Part shown: positions 60,688 through 64,000 of the stretch, piece by piece
Numbering within the stretch: position 1 is the first letter of the stretch
Layout of the letters: each line of letters begins with the position of its first letter
Assembly (NCBI RefSeq): GCF_039529295.1
Contig: NZ_BAAAMN010000017.1
Span: forward strand, 1 to 64,000
DNA: 64,000 nt
Reading direction: 5' to 3'
From: Yaniella flava
GTDB lineage: Bacteria > Actinomycetota > Actinomycetes > Actinomycetales > Micrococcaceae
Notes under the pieces: model-generated
Database searches by the model: none
The model's input: the letters and a program-made list of their open reading frames with translations, nothing else
What the model was told of the DNA's origin: nothing
Translations under genes and position numbers: made by a program

Positions 60688-61077
60688 ATGGCAAAAATGT
60701 CCACCGAAGAACTCTTGGATCAGTTCAAAGAGCTATCCCTGCTAGAACTCTCCGAATTCATCAAGGCCTTTGAAGAAGAATTCGACGTAACCGCTGCTGC
60801 TCCAGTTGCTGTCGCTGCTGGCGCACCAGCCGGCGGTGGCGACGAAGGCGACGCTGCTGAAGAGCAGACCGAATTCGACGTCGTCCTCGAATCCGCTGGC
60901 GATGCCAAGATCGGTGTCATCAAGGAAGTACGCGCTCTGACCTCCCTGGGTCTGAAAGACGCAAAAGACCTCGTTGACGCTGCTCCGAAGGAAGTTCTCG
61001 AAGGCGTTGACAAGGCTGCCGCAGACGCTGCCAAAGAAGCTCTGGAAGGCGCAGGCGCTACCGTAACCGTGAAGTAG
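60688..61077 (+). CDS. rplL: 50S ribosomal protein L7/L12
   Basis: The 129-residue acidic stalk protein has the N-terminal dimerisation helix (STEELLDQFKELSLLELSEFIKAFE), an Ala/Gly-rich hinge (about 40-60), and the C-terminal factor-binding domain with GDAKIGVIKEVRALTSLGLKDAKDLVD. The ATG follows AAAGGAGC; a frame extending 48 nt further upstream has no support. It is followed by a strong terminator, so rpoB is not the next gene here. Confidence 0.97.
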   Translation: MAKMSTEELLDQFKELSLLELSEFIKAFEEEFDVTAAAPVAVAAGAPAGGGDEGDAAEEQTEFDVVLESAGDAKIGVIKEVRALTSLGLKDAKDLVDAAPKEVLEGVDKAAADAAKEALEGAGATVTVK

Positions 61078-61120
61078 TTTTCCGGCCCTTACGGTCAGCA
61101 TCAGCTCTGATCGAATTTCA

Positions 61121-61161
61121 ACCTCGTCCCCGCTGCATAATGTAGCGGGGACGAGGTTTTT
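61121..61161 (+). terminator. Intrinsic terminator after rplL
   Basis: ACCTCGTCCCCGCT / AGCGGGGACGAGGT, perfect 14-bp arms with a 9-nt loop and a T-tract. A standard strong terminator 43 nt after the rplL stop. Confidence 0.9.
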
Positions 61162-61338
61162 CTCATTCCTCATACTTGCTCGACCCAGCACATTCCTCCG
61201 CCCGTAAGGCGCGATATGTGTCGCCGTTACCTATTAGTTGCCGATTATTCACCAGATAGATGTCAGCAACTTCAGTGCGGGTAACATCAGCCGCGTACAA
61301 ACGGTAGATTCCAACAAACTTCTAGGCGAGGAATGGTT

Positions 61339-61866
61339 ATGAAATGTGCCTTCGTCCGTCACGGACGCACCGAGTGGAACAAGAAACGACTCCTGCAGGG
61401 GCGTACAGATAACCCGCTCAGTGCCGAAGGCTACTTTGAAGCCACCAAAGCAGCGCAAAGTCTGCAACGCATAGGCCATTGGCACGCCGTATATTCCTCC
61501 CCGCTGATGCGTTCGGTACAAACCGCCCAACGGATCGCCGAGATCCTGGCAATCGCGAGGGTGCACAAACAAGCCGATCTCGTTGAACGAGATTTCGGAC
61601 CCGCCGAAGGCATTCACCTTGGTGACTTCGACGATGAAACACGCAACGAGTTGATCTGTGCCGTTGAGACCGACCAAGAAGTGCAAGACCGTGCGCTCCA
61701 CGCATTCCGCTATATCGCCGAACGTCACCGTGGCAAAAACGTAATCCTCGTTGGTCATGGTGCGCTGTTTCGGCTGGGCCTCTCGGCAGCTCTCGGCTAC
61801 GATCACCCGCCGATTTTCAACGGTGACATCTGTGAATTTCCATCAGAGATGTTTCAGAATATTTAG
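61339..61866 (+). CDS. Histidine phosphatase family protein
   Basis: The 175-residue phosphoglycerate-mutase-like protein has the catalytic motif FVRHGRTEWNKKRLLQGRTDNPLS, the second stretch SSPLMRSVQTAQRIAEIL, the acid residue region VERDFGPAEG, and the second His in VILVGHGALFRLGL. The ATG at 61339 follows GAGGA with 6-nt spacing and is preferred over the ATG at 61333. It could act on sugar phosphates or other small phosphates. The RpiR gene follows after 3 nt. Confidence 0.9.
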   Translation: MKCAFVRHGRTEWNKKRLLQGRTDNPLSAEGYFEATKAAQSLQRIGHWHAVYSSPLMRSVQTAQRIAEILAIARVHKQADLVERDFGPAEGIHLGDFDDETRNELICAVETDQEVQDRALHAFRYIAERHRGKNVILVGHGALFRLGLSAALGYDHPPIFNGDICEFPSEMFQNI

Positions 61867-61869
61867 CCG

Positions 61870-62760
61870 ATGATGAGACCTATGTTCCAACAGACCACCC
61901 CAAAAACTCGACGGTCACTCATCGGTCATCTGCGTGCCGCTATCCCGCAACTGTCACCCACCGAACAGCGCGTCGTCGAAGCTCTACTCTTTGATATCGA
62001 TCGCATCGCTCACTGCAGTGCCATGGCTATCGCGAAAACGGCCAACACATCATCCGCGACCGTCGTGAGAACAGCACAAAAACTTGGCTACACCGGATAC
62101 AACGACCTGCGCAGCGAAGTCATTAGATTGGGAATGCAGGAACCCGGACAGGGCAGCGGTGTCGACAGTTCGGCGCCACCAAGCGATGACGTCATGGATG
62201 AGGTTTTCGATACGGCAACAGACGGACTCCGGACTGCCTCAGACACATTGGACCGTCAGCAATTTTCTCAAGCAGTGGATACGCTTGATGCTGCGAAGAA
62301 GATCCTATTCATTGGGTCCGGTGAATCTTCCATGCCCGCACAAGAGGCAGCGCTGCGCTTCATGATGTATGGGCGTGACGCATCTGCCCCCACAGACGTC
62401 TTGCAACAACAATTCGGGGCACGCCTTTTGACCGAACGAGACGCCGTTGTCGCGGTCAGTTTCAGTGGTGCGAATAAACACACCCTTGAAGCGGTCGAGA
62501 CCGCAAAAATCACTCGAGTACCAGTGATAGGAATTACCAGCACCACGCTCTCTCCACTTGCTGAGCTCACCAACACCTTATTAGTGGTGGCGTCACCCAC
62601 CACATCGACTGATCCGTTGGTCGGACGCATAGCGCACTCGTTGGTCCTGAATGGACTCAATCAGGCGGTTCTGCGCAGACAGCAACCACAAGCCTTCGGT
62701 CCATCCGATGCACTCGCTGACGTGTTCGCGCGGACGCTCAAGGAACAGCAAGAAAAGTAG
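61870..62760 (+). CDS. MurR/RpiR family transcriptional regulator
   Basis: The 296-residue protein has an N-terminal RpiR HTH (LSPTEQRVVEALLFDIDRIAHCSAMAIAKTANTSSATVVRTAQKLGYTGY, in short SSATVVRTAQKLGY) and a C-terminal SIS sugar-phosphate domain (KILFIGSGESSMPAQEAALRF, VVAVSFSGANKHTLEAVETA, in short SFSGANKHTLE). It probably senses a phosphosugar. It starts 3 nt after the histidine phosphatase gene, so the two are likely co-transcribed, suggesting a shared phosphosugar context. Confidence 0.9.
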   Translation: MMRPMFQQTTPKTRRSLIGHLRAAIPQLSPTEQRVVEALLFDIDRIAHCSAMAIAKTANTSSATVVRTAQKLGYTGYNDLRSEVIRLGMQEPGQGSGVDSSAPPSDDVMDEVFDTATDGLRTASDTLDRQQFSQAVDTLDAAKKILFIGSGESSMPAQEAALRFMMYGRDASAPTDVLQQQFGARLLTERDAVVAVSFSGANKHTLEAVETAKITRVPVIGITSTTLSPLAELTNTLLVVASPTTSTDPLVGRIAHSLVLNGLNQAVLRRQQPQAFGPSDALADVFARTLKEQQEK

Positions 62761-62910
62761 TACGCGTCACGCAGCTATAGTCATAGTTTCTTGAGACTTC
62801 ACCTCGGTTAGAGGGCCTCGACATGTAGCGTTCACCTTCATTCGTTGCAATGACGTATGTAAGCAGATTACGAACGAAAAGAAATCTTGTAACGAGGTGA
62901 GGTTTTAGCA

Positions 62911-63624
62911 TTGCAGCCCACAGTGCAAGTAGCGAACTTGCCGAATTTTAGGTCACTACCTGGTCAATCGGCGGCCAAAGTGTTTCGCTCTGGTGCGCTG
63001 TCAGAGCTGACCCAGGCTGGCAGCGAGCAGCTAGCAGGACATGGCATCGGCTGTGTCGTGGATCTGCGGGAACCATATGAAATCGCAGCATCTCCTGACC
63101 AGACACACGAAATGCGCTATGTGAATGTGCCGCTTTATCGCGGTCAGGTGCCTCTGGCTGCTGCGATCGATGATGTCTACAGGGTGTTGCTGATGGAACG
63201 TGGTCATCAAATCGCTATGGCAGTTCAAACCATCAGCCAACATTTGGACCAACACGTTGTCGTGCACTGTAAAGCCGGCAAAGACCGTACCGGGCTCGTG
63301 GTCGCACTGGTGCTGGCAGCCGTGGGCATTGCTGAATCAGAGATCATCGCCGACTACGAGCAGTCGGCGAGTAATCTCTCTGCGACGTATCGACAACACA
63401 TGACACAGCAGCTGGAAGTAGAATTGGCAGATAATCCGACGGGCTTGCAGGCGGCAATGCACCTCCACATGGCATCGCCCGGCGCAGCCATCCAGCGAGC
63501 ACTGCAGCTCGTCAAGACGAAGCACGGTTCTGCGGCACACTACCTCTCGTCACACGGTGTTACTGGTGACGACCTGGCAACACTCAGCAACCATTTTGTG
63601 TCACGGAGCGCAGCAGCATGGTAA
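62911..63624 (+). CDS. Tyrosine/lipid phosphatase of the DSP superfamily
   Basis: The 237-residue protein has the C-x5-R phosphatase loop as HCKAGKDRTGLV and the N-terminal FRSLPGQSAAKVFRSGALSEL typical of protein-tyrosine/serine phosphatases of the Y_phosphatase3 family (related to MptpB/LipA). The TTG start follows GAGGTGAGG. It overlaps the following metallophosphoesterase gene by 7 nt, so they are translationally coupled. Substrates may be phosphotyrosine proteins or phosphoinositides. Confidence 0.88.
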   Translation: MQPTVQVANLPNFRSLPGQSAAKVFRSGALSELTQAGSEQLAGHGIGCVVDLREPYEIAASPDQTHEMRYVNVPLYRGQVPLAAAIDDVYRVLLMERGHQIAMAVQTISQHLDQHVVVHCKAGKDRTGLVVALVLAAVGIAESEIIADYEQSASNLSATYRQHMTQQLEVELADNPTGLQAAMHLHMASPGAAIQRALQLVKTKHGSAAHYLSSHGVTGDDLATLSNHFVSRSAAAW

Positions 63625-64000
63625 CCCCACACGTGCGCTTGGTTCAGATCACGGATGTGCACCTGACCGGGCCCGACCAGCTGCTCTTCGACCGTGTTGA
63701 TACGTGGCAACAATTCTGCACTGCACTGTCGGCAGCTGGACATTTCAACCCCGACGGGGTGCTTGTGACCGGTGACGTCTATGACAAAGACCAGGCTATG
63801 ACGGCACAGTTCACTACGTTGATCGAAACGGCTCAGCACGAACTGGGCTGCCCGGTGATCCTGCTGCCGGGCAATCATGACACCCCACCCACGTGGCAAC
63901 TCGAGCACGTGAATGCTGATTCTGTCGGACCCGAACCGGGGGACAGTATTCACACCATCCGCGGGCTACGCATCATCAGTCTCAACACCCACGGTCAACA
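63618..64000 (+). CDS. Metallophosphoesterase, cAMP phosphodiesterase-like (partial)
   Basis: The gene runs off the window end; 127 residues are visible. It has the calcineurin-like metal motifs TDVHL (D-x-H), VTGDVYD (GD-x-x-D) and LPGNHD. This arrangement is that of CpdA-type 3',5'-cyclic-AMP phosphodiesterases and related enzymes, but specificity is not proven. ATG at 63618 overlaps the stop of the upstream phosphatase gene. If it does hydrolyse cAMP, it would link to the GlxR/CRP-like sites in the window. Confidence 0.8.
   Translation, partial: MVTPHVRLVQITDVHLTGPDQLLFDRVDTWQQFCTALSAAGHFNPDGVLVTGDVYDKDQAMTAQFTTLIETAQHELGCPVILLPGNHDTPPTWQLEHVNADSVGPEPGDSIHTIRGLRIISLNTHGQ

Noticed and set aside
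1..64000. Insertion sequences, prophage, integrons or CRISPR arrays
   Set aside because: No transposase, integrase, phage structural gene or regularly spaced repeat was seen in either strand.

Overview
The window is chromosomal DNA of a high-G+C Gram-positive bacterium, most likely a member of the Micrococcaceae or a close relative in the Micrococcales. The evidence is a mycothiol synthase (mshD), a heterotetrameric sarcosine oxidase operon, HadA/HadB-type MaoC dehydratases next to murB, the block tRNA-Trp, secE, nusG, rplK, rplA, and several genes with a -10-like hexamer 6 to 8 nt before the start codon and no Shine-Dalgarno sequence. G+C is moderate for the phylum, which would fit genera such as Enteractinococcus or Yaniella, but that is a guess. 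No insertion sequence, prophage, CRISPR array or rRNA gene was found. No gene-free stretch exceeds about 300 bases; the largest (59825-60102) holds an L10-type leader.

Region 1 (1-15.5 kb) is catabolic. It holds a creatinase, an NhaC/YuiF-type transporter, a universal stress protein, an IclR regulator, an MHS-type MFS permease, a GntR/FCD regulator and the operon glyA-soxB-soxD-soxA-soxG-sdaA. Read together the enzymes give a route creatine > sarcosine > glycine + methylene-THF > serine > pyruvate. Region 2 (15.6-24.4 kb) has a YhgE/Pip membrane protein divergent from a TetR regulator with a repeated operator, rtcB, a small membrane protein, hadA/hadB-like dehydratases, murB, and an acyltransferase-SGNH gene broken by a frameshift at a G6 tract.

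Region 3 (24.4-36.5 kb) is mostly housekeeping: a DUF4442 protein, a class II UvrA paralogue, an E. coli-type asd, folA, thyA, a NUDIX-histidine phosphatase fusion with an altered phosphatase nucleophile, mshD, membrane proteins, a nitrobindin-like protein and a YgfZ-like protein. Region 4 (36.7-48.5 kb) is the main accessory island: a YkvI-type transporter, class III aminotransferase, DUF3830 protein, amidase, two overlapping EutA/maleate-isomerase-like genes, a Glu/Leu-type dehydrogenase, a LysR regulator and an ehuABCD-like uptake system. It looks like an amino-acid or compatible-solute degradation locus with an unusual enzyme set.

Region 5 (48.7-53.2 kb) has panD, a four-gene molybdate operon headed by an HTH-Mop regulator whose start lies inside a perfect 15-bp inverted repeat, and an aspartate-type aminotransferase. 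Region 6 (53.4-64 kb) is the translation/transcription block, with two DUF4190-like paralogues and a two-component system lying between rplA and rplJ, followed by a histidine phosphatase, an RpiR regulator, a Tyr phosphatase and a truncated metallophosphoesterase.

Three intergenic sites exactly match GTGA-NN-TA-NN-TCAC, the GlxR/CRP consensus of Actinobacteria. They lie in front of the MFS permease, the YkvI transporter and ehuB, which suggests one cAMP-responsive control over the uptake genes of regions 1 and 4.
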